Source of the DNA: Euglena gracilis
Lineage: Eukaryota; Euglenida; Euglenophyceae; Euglenales
Direction: 5' to 3'
NCBI GenBank assembly: GCA_039621445.1
Contig: CP154954.1
Coordinates: 25,246,954 to 25,310,953, forward strand
Length of the DNA stretch: 64,000 bases
Shown one piece after another: positions 1 through 10,190 of this stretch. The notes below the pieces were generated by a model, which was given only the letters and a program-made list of their open reading frames with translations, ran no database searches and was not told where the DNA came from. Made by a program: the position numbers and the translations under genes. Every line of letters begins with the position of its first letter. Position 1 is the first letter of the stretch.

Positions 1-25
1 CACACCACACCCCCCCACACACACA

Positions 26-64
<39 letters not shown>

Positions 65-155
65 TATATATATAATATCTATATATCTCTATATCTATAT
101 CTATTATATCTATATATATTATATCTCTCTATCTATATCTCTCTCTTCTATATAC
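1..155. repeat. CA and TA/TATC microsatellite
   Basis: Simple sequence: CA/CCCC at the very start, then long TA and TATC runs. It directly abuts the left end of the fold-back element, and similar TA/TG-rich sequence follows that element's right end. No coding potential is visible. Confidence 0.9.
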
Positions 156-158
156 ATG

Positions 159-1405
159 CACTCAGTTGTGAAAGTCTTCCAACCCCTGGTGTGTCAAAAG
201 CCTTCACACCCCCAATTTTTTTTGGAGAACTTAAACAGGGGTTCAGTTCACCCCGGTACCTCCCCCCCCTTGTCCAACGACCGGGCTTGTCAAACGACCC
301 CCCCGGTCAGAGACGATAATTTTGTATACGATGTTGGTTCGTCCAAAATTGCTAAAAATTGGCTAAAAACAGTCAAAAATAACCCAAATGGTCTAAAATG
401 GCCGAGGGATGGCCAAAGGTGCCCAAAAAGTTGCCAAAAAAAAGCAAAAATAAGGCAAATATGGCCAAAAGTAACCAAAAACAGCCTAAAGTGGCCAAAG
501 ATGGGCAAAGGGGGCCAAAGTGTGGCCAACAGTTGCCAAAAGTGGCCAAAAGCGACCAAACATGGCGAAAAGTGGTCAAAAATGCCTAAAAATTCCCAAA
601 AGCGCCCCAAAAACGTCCAAAAATGGCCAAAAGTGGCCAACTGTAGTCAAGAAATAGCATAAATGGCCAAAAACAGCCCCAAAATATACCATATACCCCA
701 TCTATGGTAAATTCTCCTCCGATTTGGGGGCCACCCCGCTTGTCTAACGACCACCCACCAATGGTCGGAGACGAACATTAGCCATTTTAGCGACCGCCCC
801 CCCCCCCCGCGGTCAGAGACGAACATTAGTGGTCGTTGGACAAGGGGGGGGGGGGAGGTATCTCAAAAGCCGCACATAAGAATGCTTGCACAGGGGACAT
901 GTGATGCTGCTGGGTGTGAGCAACGTTGCCCATGGTCCCTGAATGGAAGGCACAATGAAGTCACACACCAGGTGCCAGCAGCAAAAACACACGACAATTA
1001 CGGCACACGACTGATTACTCTTTAGGAAAGAGATAGCAAATTAAACAGAATGATTCAGTACAATTTTTGTTGTGAAGGTAAGGCGTGTAGTGGATCGTAG
1101 GGACCGAACAATTTTTTCCCCCATCCAACTGACTAATTATCCCGAAGGGCGATCAGCTGTGTGCGATGTTTTTGCTGCTGGCACCTGGTGAGTGGCTTCA
1201 TTGCACCTTCCGTTCAGCGACCATGGGCAACGTTGCACACACCCAGCAGCATCACATGTCCCCTGTGCAAGCATTCTTATGTGCGGCTTTTGACATACCG
1301 GGGTGAACTGAACCCCTGTTTAAGTTCTCCAAAAAAGTTTGCAAAAAATTGGGGGTGTGAAGACTTTTGACACGCCAGGGGTATGAAGATTTTTGCAACT
1401 GAGTG
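159..1405. mobile_element. fold-back element with about 250-bp inverted arms
   Basis: Both ends read CACTCAGTTG inward. The left arm (159-256 plus 861 to about 994) is the reverse complement of the right arm (about 1160-1405), with scattered mismatches. The arms share the stretches around AAACAGGGGTTCAGTTCA and CACATGTGATGCTGCTGGGT. The left arm is interrupted by the C-tipped element at 259-858, while the right arm is uninterrupted. The centre (995-1160) is unique and holds no ORF of note. The element lies in a TA-rich microsatellite, so target duplications cannot be read. The class is unknown; the structure resembles fold-back DNA transposons. Confidence 0.7.
259..858. mobile_element. C-tipped TA-inserting element 1
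   Basis: Terminal inverted repeats are CCT-C8-TTGTCCAACGACC on the left and GGTCGTTGGACAA-G12-AGG on the right. They are flanked by TA at 257-258 and 859-860. The uninterrupted opposite arm of the fold-back element carries one TA at this point (1296-1297), so TA is a true target duplication. The interior holds sub-repeats of GGTCNGAGACGA and a long degenerate array of GCCAAAAATGG-like words (about 340-690). A 168-codon ORF across this array is low-complexity and not credible as a gene. Confidence 0.85.
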
Positions 1406-1515
1406 TGTATATATACATACACACACATATATATTTTTATATATGTATAACATATGTATACATGTGTGTATGCATATACATATGTGTGTATATATGCATT
1501 TGTATATATGTATAA
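1406..1515. repeat. TA/TG/CA microsatellite
   Basis: Alternating purine-pyrimidine simple sequence directly after the fold-back element. It mirrors the simple sequence before the element, which suggests insertion into a microsatellite. Confidence 0.85.
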
Positions 1516-1571
1516 ATGAAAACGGCAAAGATGAGAGCAGCAGAGGTGGGTTCTTCCCTTTATTTTTTCCA

Positions 1572-1710
1572 CCCGCCCCCCCCCCCTAGTCGTACGACCA
1601 CCCCTCATTTACGACCACCCCCCGGTCACAGGTTGCAGGTCATGGGGGTGTTACGACCCCCCCCCGGTCACAGGTTGCAGGAACCCGGTCATACGACAAG
1701 GGGGGGCGGG
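1572..1710. mobile_element. C-tipped element 2 (TAGTCGTACGACC type)
   Basis: Inverted ends are CCCG-C-run-TAGTCGTACGACC and GGTCATACGACAA-G7-CGGG. The interior is two repeats of GGTCACAGGTTGCAGG. The same module occurs twice inside the larger element at 55888-56298. The right flank is TA and the left flank is CA, so a TA duplication is possible but not proven here. Confidence 0.6.
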
Positions 1711-2069
1711 TACCAGACGTTGCACGTCGGAAGACGTACAGACCCCCCCCCCCAACGATGGTTCACGGGTTGTAGGGTGTGGTCAGTTGACAAACTGTTA
1801 TGTCGTACAATTTGTCAGTCTACAAACTGTTCTGCCGTACCCTGCAGCTCCACTTATCCCACAGAGCCGCGTTGTGAATGGCCTTGCCAACGAGTTTCCT
1901 GCTGCATCTGATATGTGAGTCTGATTTAGACTTTTGTGCAATCCACAAACCCAGTGGTAGGACCGTCAAATTGCTTGATCAGAGGGGTCCAGGGCCAACT
2001 GTGAATCCCAGGAACTGTATGGGTGGTGGTGGGGGTGTTGACACCCGTAGCACAGGGGTGGGTGCTATG
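1711..2069. other. no recognised gene
   Basis: The stretch includes a C-run near 1743 and a duplicated tract around 1790-1835 in which GTACAATTTGTCAGTCTACA follows GTTGACAAACTGTTATG. ORFs here are short overlapping reading frames without recognisable motifs. Confidence 0.4.
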
Positions 2070-2310
2070 GGCAGGCAGGGGGTAGGGCATTTTCGACCTC
2101 CCCGGGAGGTCAGGTTTTGGGGTGGATAGTGCTATAGCACACACCCCGGCGCCTTTGGCGCTGGGCCCGGAAATGGTCATTTTCAAGTCACAGGCTCCGT
2201 CACCGGGGCCCAAAACTGACTCGCCGGGTGGTGGGGGGGGGGGGGCTGATGTGGTCAGGCCTCCCATTGTACAAGGCACCCCCAGGGTTGGTAAAAAAAA
2301 ACCTGCCCTG
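2070..2310. repeat. dispersed repeat sharing GGTAGGGCATTTTCGA
   Basis: This contains GGGTAGGGCATTTTCGA followed by GTGCTATAGCACACACCCC. The same order of motifs occurs at 6570-6740 and inside the MITE at 23055-23328. It is probably a diverged member of that family, but its ends could not be fixed here. Confidence 0.45.
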
Positions 2311-2873
2311 GGGGTGACACCTCTTGCTCTGGAGTTCCAAGGCCAAGGACAACCGTGGTTGAAGTGTGCCACTCAAAAAGGACGGAATGCAAGAAAAGTT
2401 CGGGAATGCGCAAAGAGGTCTGCACCCACAGTTATACCGACAGCCTCCCCCAAAATGCAACCCCGCTGTGTACATGGTATGAAATGAATTTTTATTTGAT
2501 TTGAGCCTTAGCGATGAGAATGTCAGGTCCAAATGAAAAGATAAACCTTAACACCACCTACACTCTGCTCCTAAGCAGCCTCCGACAATTTTTGCTTGGG
2601 GGGTGGCAATTGATGCGGGTGGGGGGTAATTTGTCCACTCAATTTTTTTTCAAACTTTAAGGTCTAGAAAAACCGCCACAATTTTGCGTCATCTCTTTTC
2701 CATCTATTTCCAGCTCAAATTTGAATAATCATCCTCAAAATATTGTGCAAATCAACTTTCTCAAAAATATTCCTTTGGGGTCGGACCCCCATCCACAAGA
2801 ATTGCACACTTCCTTAAAATGAAGCCAGCACAAATTAAAGCTCGGGCATGATGGGGGTGCCCAATAAAGCTTA

Positions 2874-3058
2874 CCTCCCCCCCCCCCCTTGTCGTTGACA
2901 CGGCATGTCGTTGACACACCCCCTGTGCCAACGACACTTTTCTGGAACACTACCTATTGAAGCACAGTGACATTGACATGGCGTGTCGTTGACACACCCC
3001 CCCGTGCCAACGGCACTCTCCTGAACATTGGCGTGTCAACGACAAGGGGGGGGGGAGG
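2874..3058. mobile_element. C-tipped TA-inserting element 3
   Basis: Ends are CCT-C-run-TTGTCGTTGACACG and CGTGTCAACGACAA-G-run-AGG, flanked by TA at 2872-2873 and 3059-3060. The interior is a duplicated block of GGCRTGTCGTTGACACACC followed by GTGCCAACGRCAC. It has the same architecture as element 1 with a different sub-repeat word. Confidence 0.8.
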
Positions 3059-3060
3059 TA

Positions 3061-5009
3061 GGGGAAAAATGATGATGAAAAAAATTGAATGACATGACGA
3101 TTCCGGATCTTTTTTTCCCAAACTTTGCTCAAATATCCATTCAACACCATTGCCATTTCCCAGCCCAATACATAGACAGAGGTTGGATAGTGGCTTGCTT
3201 TCTGGCAATCACCCAGAAAGAAGGCCGGCCAGTTGTGCCTCCTCCAGAACTGTCCCGGGAGGCCTGGTGGGGGTCCCCTCCCCACCCAGGACGCGGACGA
3301 TGGCCAGACCACCCCACGGTGGCACTGCGCAATCTAAAGCCCCTTCTGCACCAAAGGTGTGGATGGGGAATTTTCACCTAAAACCCCCTCCCCAGGAAAA
3401 AAAGAAAGAGCCCCCCCCCCCCTGAGGGGGCCCATCCAGCCAGCCAGCTCCCTTTTGTTTCCCAGCCAGTGGCTCCCAGGCTGGCTGTGGAGCCCCCCCC
3501 CCCAGAATCCGCTGGAATGCAGTTGGAGGCATAGCACAGGGCTGGACCGAAAATGTTGAGAAGGGGGTCAAGATAGCCAAAAATGGTGTATTTCAGAGTT
3601 GGGGCTTTGCAAATTACCTCCCCCCTCGGGCGCTTGGCTCCCGTCCTCCTTTCATACAACTTTGCCCCCCCCCCCCCAAATTGGCCTTCGGCCTTTTGCC
3701 TATGGCCGCCAGAATTCTTAACATGCAAACTTGGCCTCCATTACCCCCCACCCCCTCCCACCCTCAGGGTCCAACCAACACTTCCAGCCGGCCTGCTGGA
3801 CCAGGGGGTATTATGTTTTATGTTTTAAGGTGCAATTTTTTTAAAAACATTTTTACGTCTATTTTTATGTCTATTTTTAACGTTTTTTTTGCATCTATTT
3901 TCAAGGGAAGTCCAAGGCCATCATCCCAGCATCGAACGGGATCCAAAATCAAAGGAGTCTAAAGCCTCATTTTTTGTCGAGTTTGGGTGTATAGAGAATG
4001 TTCCTGTGATGTGAAAAATCATTTTTTTCTCCGAATTGTCTTGTTTTTGCCGAGATTTTGATGGTGACTTCATTTTCGGATCGAATTTCAAAAACAAAAG
4101 GATTTTTCAATTTTTTTTGAAAGGGGCTTATAGGCAATTTGCCAAAAATTTTGAAACATTTTTTGAGGTTTTTAATATTTTAATATTTTTTAAGGCGCAT
4201 TGGAAACCGCCTGGGCTGGACCCCCACCCCCCGGGGTCCCCAAGAAATCCCCTGATTCGGGTCCAGCCCAAATGATTGAACCAGAAAGCGGCGTTTGAAA
4301 GTTGGGTTTTTTTTTTGAGCATAGTGGGTGGGTTCATTTACCCCTGCCCCACGACCCTCTGGTGCTCCACAGGCCACTGGATCCACATCGCACCCACAAG
4401 CCAAATGCCGGCGCATGACCGGCGTTCTTTCCCCTCTCCACGTGATGCCCACCGGCTTAGACGACCCCCGCACCTTTTTATATTCCGGATTTTTTTTTGC
4501 TCATCTTGCCCGGGGGGGGGGGAGCAAAGGATATGCCGACCAACCCTGTTTGGGCCTCCTGTAGGTGGGGTTCTGACGAATCCCGACACATCCCGGCAAA
4601 TCCCGACAACAGCTCCATCATTTTTGCAACAGAGATGAAATTGCCCAAAGAAGGTTGTTTGATCGGTCATTGGTTTACACAACCTGGTTTTTTTTTGGCT
4701 ATGATTTTATTTGGTGACTCTTCTTTTGGGGAAAGGTATGGCTTGAAGTCACCCATGTGAACATCCTCGATCCTGTTGGGCAGTGCCACCTTATACCGGC
4801 CACTGATACCAATGTGTTCGACAATTTGAGTTCTCTTTTATTTGGTGACTGATTCTTTTCAAAGTTTTTTTTTGAAAATGAGAGTTTAATGTTTTTTTTT
4901 TCAGTATTTTGGCACAAGAACACCCCACATCATTGCTCTTATTCATCGATATGGGTTTGACCAAAGTCGCCAGTTTTTCTGCTTTTTTTTGTAGGTTTTG
5001 TTTGATTAA
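3061..5009. other. repeat-like spacer without recognised gene
   Basis: Pyrimidine-rich and T-rich sequence with C-runs (3410-3422, 3664-3677). At about 4212-4270 a GGGCTGGACCC / GGGTCCAGCCC inverted pair brackets C-rich sequence, the layout of other small inverted-repeat elements in this window. Around 3660-3700 and 7520-7580 similar words recur (CTTGGC, CCTCCT, ACATGCAAAYTTGG). ORFs overlap in several frames and look like chance reading through low complexity. Confidence 0.4.
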
Positions 5010-5011
5010 TA

Positions 5012-5126
5012 CCCCCTCCCCCTTGTCCTTGGCAACTGCAGTTCTATGACACCCCCCCATGTCAATCACAATCACATTTTCCCTGTATTTTGGCAGGTCA
5101 AGGACAAGGACGGGGGGGGGGGGATG
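5012..5126. mobile_element. small C-tipped element 4
   Basis: The left end is CCCCCTCCCCCTTGTCCTTG after TA (5010-5011). The right end is CAAGGACAAGGACG-G-run-ATG before TA (5127-5128). At about 115 bp it is the shortest of the group. The interior carries a CCATGTCAATCACAATCAC tract with no internal coding sequence. Confidence 0.55.
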
Positions 5127-5399
5127 TACAAGGCCTCAGAAAGAAGCTTGGCAGAAGTGTTTGAAATCATCAGTTCGATGGAACTGCTTTAGAACTGCTT
5201 GGAATCCTCCAATTGTTTTGGGGCTTCGTTGCACCTTCGCTGTTCTCCAGCCCTTAAGCTACTCGCTTTCCCTACCACATGGGAAACGTGCGGTAAAAGT
5301 GTAGGGGGTAGGGGGGCGGCGGCTTTCTCTTTACCCCTGGAGTAGGAAACGGTGTTTTCGGTTGTTGAAAACGTTGTGGCAAGGCGGGGGGACGTCTGG

Positions 5400-5915
5400 G
5401 GAGACGGATCGGGGGAAAAATTAGGTGGTGAAGGTTGTGTGCATGCAGTAGTATGCAAACCAAGGGAGGGGCAATCCACAACCAGGCGGTTCTGACGCAA
5501 GAATGGAAAACCCAAAATTACATCAGAGCCGCGGACACCCGATTCGTAACTCCAGGTACCCAGAAAATTTTGTATTTGTCGGGGTTGTGGGTGGTGCTTG
5601 GGGATGATAGGGAGGAGTATGTCCAAAAAAGCATCCCAAGAAACCACCGCACATGGGGCTGTTGCCAGCAGTCATGATTTTGATGAGGTATTTGGTTTTC
5701 ACCAAGAGGGAGTTGGGAATTACTCCTGTTCGAAAGAGAAGGGGAATGCGACACCCTGTGTCGGCCAAAACTTTGCATTTGGTTGAAAATTTTTGTGTTC
5801 GGATTTCCGCCTGGACCAAAAGTTCCATTGGGAGTACGCAAAGGGCAGGATCTCGCGTAAGCCCAATGCTCTCTCGCGTCTTCCGAACATGGAGGGGAAG
5901 GGCATCAGCAGGCAT
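5400..5915 (-). pseudogene. retropepsin (aspartic protease) fragment of an LTR-type retrotransposon
   Basis: On the minus strand, one frame (5915-5523) contains KVLADTGCRIPLLFRTG followed by LIKIMTAGNSPM, a retropepsin-like active-site DTG and flap region. A second frame (5647 to about 5400) continues with SDVILGFPFLRQNRLVVDCP, the usual second half of the fold. The two halves lie in different frames, so at least one frameshift separates them. In such elements the protease processes the Gag-Pol polyprotein. No reverse transcriptase or integrase motif follows below 5400, and no terminal repeats were found. This is a decayed fragment. The assignment rests on motif recognition, without a database search. 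Confidence 0.6.
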
Positions 5916-6092
5916 CTCTTTATGGTTTTGCAGACCCGCAGAGAGGGTTGCCAGAAAGGTGCAGCGCTCTTGGTGCCTCCGATGCTCCGGTGCCCAAAAG
6001 TCATTCAGAAGGGAATTTCGTCTGGTTGGGACTCAGCCCGGATATAAACCAGACCCCCCAGGTATGTCGGCCGCTCTTAACGTGAGGGGTTC

Positions 6093-7194
6093 TTAAAGCG
6101 CCCGCGCCAATGTTTTGCGTTGATGACCCTGATGCCAGCAACGAGCCCAGCAACTGCTTAGCGGGTCACGGGTGGCACGCTGCGCTGTCCCTCCGCTGCC
6201 TGTGAGACCGTGAGAGGTGGTTGGCCTGCGCTGACCCCTGCTGTGACAGCAGGACACTGTGGTGCAGCTGCCTCTCGAGCTCAAGACGCATCGCGTGCAG
6301 GTTTCTCTATTTGATCGGTATTCTTTCCGGGGCGTCATGTTATGTCGCAAGGTGGCTATTCTGGATGGGGACAGGAATAGCTGATGGCGAAGTTCAAACT
6401 GGTCCGCAGTGAATTCCCTGCGATCCATGGCCATGTATTCATTTAACACCTGCGTGACCCCTCCGGGGGGATTTCGCGAGTAGGTGGGTGAGTGGGTCGC
6501 TGGACCCCCTCCCTGGGGCGTGCCTTGATCCTTGGGCAGGATTCTTTTTTGGGAAGTTTGCACCCCGAGGCAGGCAGGAGGGTAGGGCATCAACCCCTGG
6601 GGGCGGTTGAGTTTTGGGCGTGGGTGGTGCTATAGCACACCCACTGAAATTGGCTTGGTTGGCAGGCATCGGGCCCAAAACTCCTCGGGGGGGGGGTGCC
6701 TGCTTTGGGCAGACACCCCATATCACAAGGCATTCCCTTCCCCGCATATGGTATAAAGTGGAGCCCACACAGTTAAGTGTGGGGTGCTGTGGGGGGGTAT
6801 GCTCATTTGAATGAGGCTGAAAGCCGAATAAGTCAAAAAATGATGCAAAATTGTGATGAAAATTGTATTGTGGGGGGTGTGGAGGTAGTGTGGGGGGGTG
6901 TTTGGTGGGTGAGTGAGAGAGCGTCCCTCTCTCCGTGTCATCTTCAGTCTGACAACCCCCGGTCAAGTGACATCGCAGCGTCACCCTTCCGGGACCGGTT
7001 GGTTGGCCTGACACGTTGGTCTTTTCGGACTCGACTCCACAGCCCTCCCTGCATGGGTAGCAGGGGCGCCCGAGTGACCACACACTCGAAGGCTTGTGGG
7101 TGTCTGGCAGGCCCTTCCGGGGCCATGTTCCAGGACACTCATGGGTGTATGGGACTGTGGAGTTGTGGGGTACTGTGGCTAGCATGACCAGCAA
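6093..7194 (-). pseudogene. possible upstream part of the same retroelement, broken by a repeat
   Basis: Minus-strand reading frames at 6593-6093 and 7194-6930 lie directly upstream of the protease fragment, where Gag would be expected. A stretch such as QVLNEYMAMDRREFTADQF near 6460-6400 looks protein-like, but no zinc knuckle or other Gag signature is visible. The repeat at about 6540-6745 interrupts it. The link to the protease is inferred from position only. Confidence 0.25.
6540..6745. repeat. dispersed repeat (GGTAGGGCAT family)
   Basis: The order of motifs is GGCAGGAGGGTAGGGCAT, GTGGTGCTATAGCACACCC, TTGGCTTGGTTGGCAGGCATC, then GTGCCTGC...GGGCAGACACCCCATA. The same order occurs in the MITE at 23055-23328. 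The ends here (around TTGGGAAG and TATAAAG) are degenerate. Confidence 0.5.
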
Positions 7195-7199
7195 CCGAT

Positions 7200-7960
7200 T
7201 TTTTCCCTTTCTTTGAACGTTCTCCCCTGAAAATGCCTTTCAATCCAGGATTAATTTCCCTATTCCGATAAATTGTTGATGAATTCACCGGTCGGAGAGA
7301 ATGGGGCGTTGAAGTTGCCGCTGCTTTTAACAGGAAACTCGTGAAATTTGGTGAGTTGGATCTCTTCTGCAACCTCGGGACGAAATATTTCCATAATTTC
7401 TCTGAGGACGAAATGAAACAAGCATTGAAACATAGGGCCGTCTTTTTTTGTTTTAGAAATTTCCATCGCATCACATTCAACAATCCTCCAGAGAAAGCAT
7501 CAAATATGCCCTCCCCCCCCCCCCGGCTTGGCCCCCCTCCTCCTAACATGCAAATTTGGTCCCCTAGGCCAGGCGGCCAACCTTAGGGGGTGGTCAAATT
7601 TGAATGTTAAGGATTTCAGCGGCCATGTGCAAAAGCTAAAGGTCAACTTTAGGCTTTACTTTCAATCATGGCCCTGGCCAAGCGCACGGGGGGGGGGGGT
7701 AAATGCCCTTTGTTAAGGGGAAATTTTTTTCTGTTATCCTTCCGCCCAATGCATCAAAACAAACACTTCCCCACCCCAAGCAAGGCTGGACGGGAATCCC
7801 CGCAACGTTATGGGTGGTGGGTCGGGGGGGGTCGACGTTCGTGGGGGTAAGAGGGGTCCCCCCCACCAGGCCTTCCCGTATTCTCGGTGCCGCCAGTTTT
7901 TAGGTCAAAAATTCCTTTCGGCGCCTTGGTGCCAAAGGAATTTTCTTTGAACGGGTGCCA
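7200..7960. other. unassigned stretch with a short minus-strand ORF
   Basis: A minus-strand frame at 7466-7260 (68 codons) reads as a fairly normal protein, with words such as LREIMEIFRPEVAEEIQL and SPTGEFINNLSE, but no family is recognised. It may belong to the retroelement fragments to its left or be chance. From 7500 on, the sequence is C-rich with G-runs at 7689 and 7823 and no gene. Confidence 0.3.
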
Positions 7961-8059
7961 CGGTGGGCAGGAGTCGACCCCCCCCACCGTGGTCTTCCCG
8001 TACCGCCCTGCCCCCAGGGCTACGCCGTGCAGTTCATCTTCCCCTGACCCTCCCTCAAG

Positions 8060-8571
8060 AGGCAGCCGATGGGCTGCACCCCCTCGTGCCCCAGCCCCCC
8101 GGCCGGGCCCAACGGCCCCACGCGGTCCCGCCTCCCAACCCGGCGGAACAATGAGGGAGGCGCCCAGGGACCGGAGGAGGGCGGAGGCCGGTGGGGGCGA
8201 CGGTCCCGGAGGAAGCCGGGCGACCCCGTGGGGGACCGGCGTGGTTGACGCTGTGGTTTGATCCGGTTCAGGACAGCGGCCAGGCCCCGCCCTCCTGGCG
8301 CGCCGTCCACTGACCGCCTCGGCCTCGGTCCCTGGCTACAGCTCCGGCTACCTCGCCCGTTGCCGGCGCGCCGCCGCCCGGAATGGGCGATCAAAAATGA
8401 GCGCCGCACCGTCTCGTTCGATGGCTTGGAGCAGGTGGAGGAGGAGCCCTCTCCCGGCCAGACATTCGGTCCCCAATGGGCATCCTCCCCCGATACAATT
8501 TGGATTCCCTCCCCCACAGTTTGCAAACAGTTTTCCTTGGTGAAAAGCTGTTTTGTTGAAGGTCGATCGCT
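8060..8571 (+). CDS. copy C of an unknown GC-rich gene-like family, first exon-like block
   Basis: A GC-rich block (8060 to about 8480) is clearly related to 20701-21130 and 57013-57440. All three begin after a pyrimidine tract and AG, then read AGGCANCCRATGGGCTGC. In the frame open at 8258-8641 it encodes SFDGLEQVEEEPSPGQ. Copies A and B give SFDRLELVEVEPSPSQ and SFDRLGQVGTEPSPSQ in the equivalent frame, with several third-position differences, which favours coding on the plus strand. The 5-prime part of the block is in another frame, so copy C is probably damaged. The MITE at 8580 and the LINE at 9077 cut it off from any downstream exons. No function is recognised. Confidence 0.35.
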
Positions 8572-8579
8572 GTTGCGAG

Positions 8580-9028
8580 CAGGCTTATATTTAAGGGATT
8601 GCAGTACCCACCCCCCCGGGGGGGGGCTGGACTGCAGCTAGTCCAAACTTGGCTAGTGGGATTTCTAGCAGACCCCTCCGGGGGGGGGGGGGGTCTGCTA
8701 GCAGGGCTAGCTGGTGGAATTTTTTTTTCCAGTGACTGGCGCGAAGCATCAGAAAAAATTTTGGGACCCCAAAAAATGACCAAAACTGCCCTTTTTTGGC
8801 GATTCTTGGGAAGTTTTGGAACAAAATCAGCCAAAAACCTATTGAAAACCTCATTTCCACCTCGGCACGCAGTGCCGGAGGAAAAATTTTTTTCCAGTGG
8901 GGGGGACCCCCGGACCCCCCTCCCCCCCGGGGGGGGGGAGGGGGGGTCTAGCTAGTCCAATTTTTCCGGTGTCTAGCCGATTGGCTAGCCAGCACCCCCC
9001 CCCCCGGGGGTCTTTAAGCAAAAGCCTG
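8580..9028. mobile_element. hAT-type MITE, family A, copy 1
   Basis: It starts CAGGCTTATATTTAAGGGAT and ends CTTTAAGCAAAAGCCTG, with a perfect 8-bp target duplication GTTGCGAG at 8572-8579 and 9029-9036. The length is 449 bp. The interior has C/G-run tracts flanking TAGCAGACCCC/GGTCTGCTAGC inverted words, a GGCGCGAAGC motif, and the AT-rich CCAAAATGACC / GGAACAAAATCAGCCAAAAA region seen in the other copies. It contains no ORF for a transposase. The 8-bp duplication and CAG...CTG ends are as in hAT elements. Confidence 0.85.
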
Positions 9029-9059
9029 GTTGCGAGGTTGGTTGCCAAAAGCACAGGCT

Positions 9060-9076
9060 CGCACTCAAGCCCCCAT
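9060..9076. repeat. LINE target-site duplication, left
   Basis: CGCACTCAAGCCCCCAT is repeated exactly at 14119-14135. The two copies bracket the LINE, giving its boundaries to within a base (the first C could belong to the C tail on the right side). Confidence 0.85.
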
Positions 9077-9178
9077 GTGTGGAAGCAGCTTCATGCTGCC
9101 AGCATTGTTCGGAGCCCCTCCCCCCCCTCAGCATCCCGATGTTCCAGCTCCACCGACCCACTCCGTCAAGCCGCCAAG

Positions 9179-10101
9179 ATGGCCGCCCCTAGGCTGCCCG
9201 CTCCCTCAACACCCTGGTCCCTCAGCCGGCGGCTCCGGAACCGGCGACAACATGCGCTGCACGGGAATTCGGCTTCCCCGCAACGACGCACACTGGCGGC
9301 GGCGGTACGACTAGAACCGCGACAGCTACGGGACCTTCAACTTGTTGGTACATTGCGTGCCGCCGGCTGGGGGCTTCCCCCAGCTGTCGCCCCGGACGTC
9401 CCCATCCGCGTCTACGACACGCGGTTGAACCCTAAATTGCTGCGCGCGTTGGCCCCGGACCTGGTCTCTGACCAAGTGGTGGACCTGCACGGTGTGCGCC
9501 TCGTGGGCGGTGATTTCCTCTCCGGTGTGGATATCTCGGACACTGCCGCCTTGCAGACCAAGGAGGTGCAGCCTTGGGGTCCGGGTGGTCCCCATCTGCA
9601 TATCATACCCCCGCGCCCACATCTGGAGCGGTGGGTGGAACGGGTGCACCTTCAGCTCCCGTTTGAGGATCCGGCGACGGTCATCTCGATCCTGGCCGTG
9701 GTCGACCGGCATCGTTGCCCAGCCCAGTTGGATGGAGACGCTGTCCGTCGGCTTCTCCCCCAAGGAGCCCTGCTCTTTGATGATTCGTCCCTCGCGGTAG
9801 ATCGGTAGATGTCCTCGCTGTGGGCCAGCGCGCCCCGGTGATCCGCGTACCGGCAGACGCCAAGCAATTACCGCCACCAAGCTGGGAGTCAGCTTTCCTC
9901 CCGCGGAACAAGGTCCTCGTCGCCAAGCGAGTGCGTCGGGCTGGGCCGGAGCATCTTCCCCTTCACGGCTCTTGGATCCGTGGCCAAGGATCCAATCAGG
10001 GTCAGGCCATCCCTGACCCTGATACCTCGCCACTTGAGTTGCTGTGGGTGGAATATGTGGCCTCCCCGCTTGTCCGGCGCAGCCCTGCTGAGCTAGGATG
10101 A
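9179..10101 (+). pseudogene. LINE ORF1-like protein, frameshifted
   Basis: The first good start in the element is the ATG at 9179 (MAAPRLPAPS). The frame runs to 9808 and resumes in another frame at 9820-10101. The N-terminus is Arg-rich and basic. The middle reads ordered protein-like sequence around VPIRVYDTRLNPKLLRALAP and DLHGVRLVGGDFLSG. No zinc knuckle is seen. The position upstream of the endonuclease suggests the ORF1 (nucleic-acid-binding) product, or the N-terminus of a single long ORF. The family is not recognised from sequence alone. Confidence 0.45.
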
Positions 10102-10190
10102 GAGGATGGCAGCTGCTCTACAGGACCTGCCGCCCTTGGCCGTCGCGCGACCCGTCACTCCACCGGACACCATCATGAGGGACGCCGAAG

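Noticed and set aside
1-155. Telomeric end
   Set aside because: CACACC/CCCC and TA runs have no regular telomere repeat; it is an ordinary microsatellite at the window edge.
156-662. 168-codon plus-strand ORF near the left end
   Set aside because: It reads through a degenerate GCCAAAAATGG array and the end of an inserted element; Lys/Pro-rich low complexity on one strand and Phe-rich on the other.
1252-1608. Minus-strand ORF with Tyr/Ile/Cys-rich sequence
   Set aside because: It is a translation of the TA/TG microsatellite next to the fold-back element.
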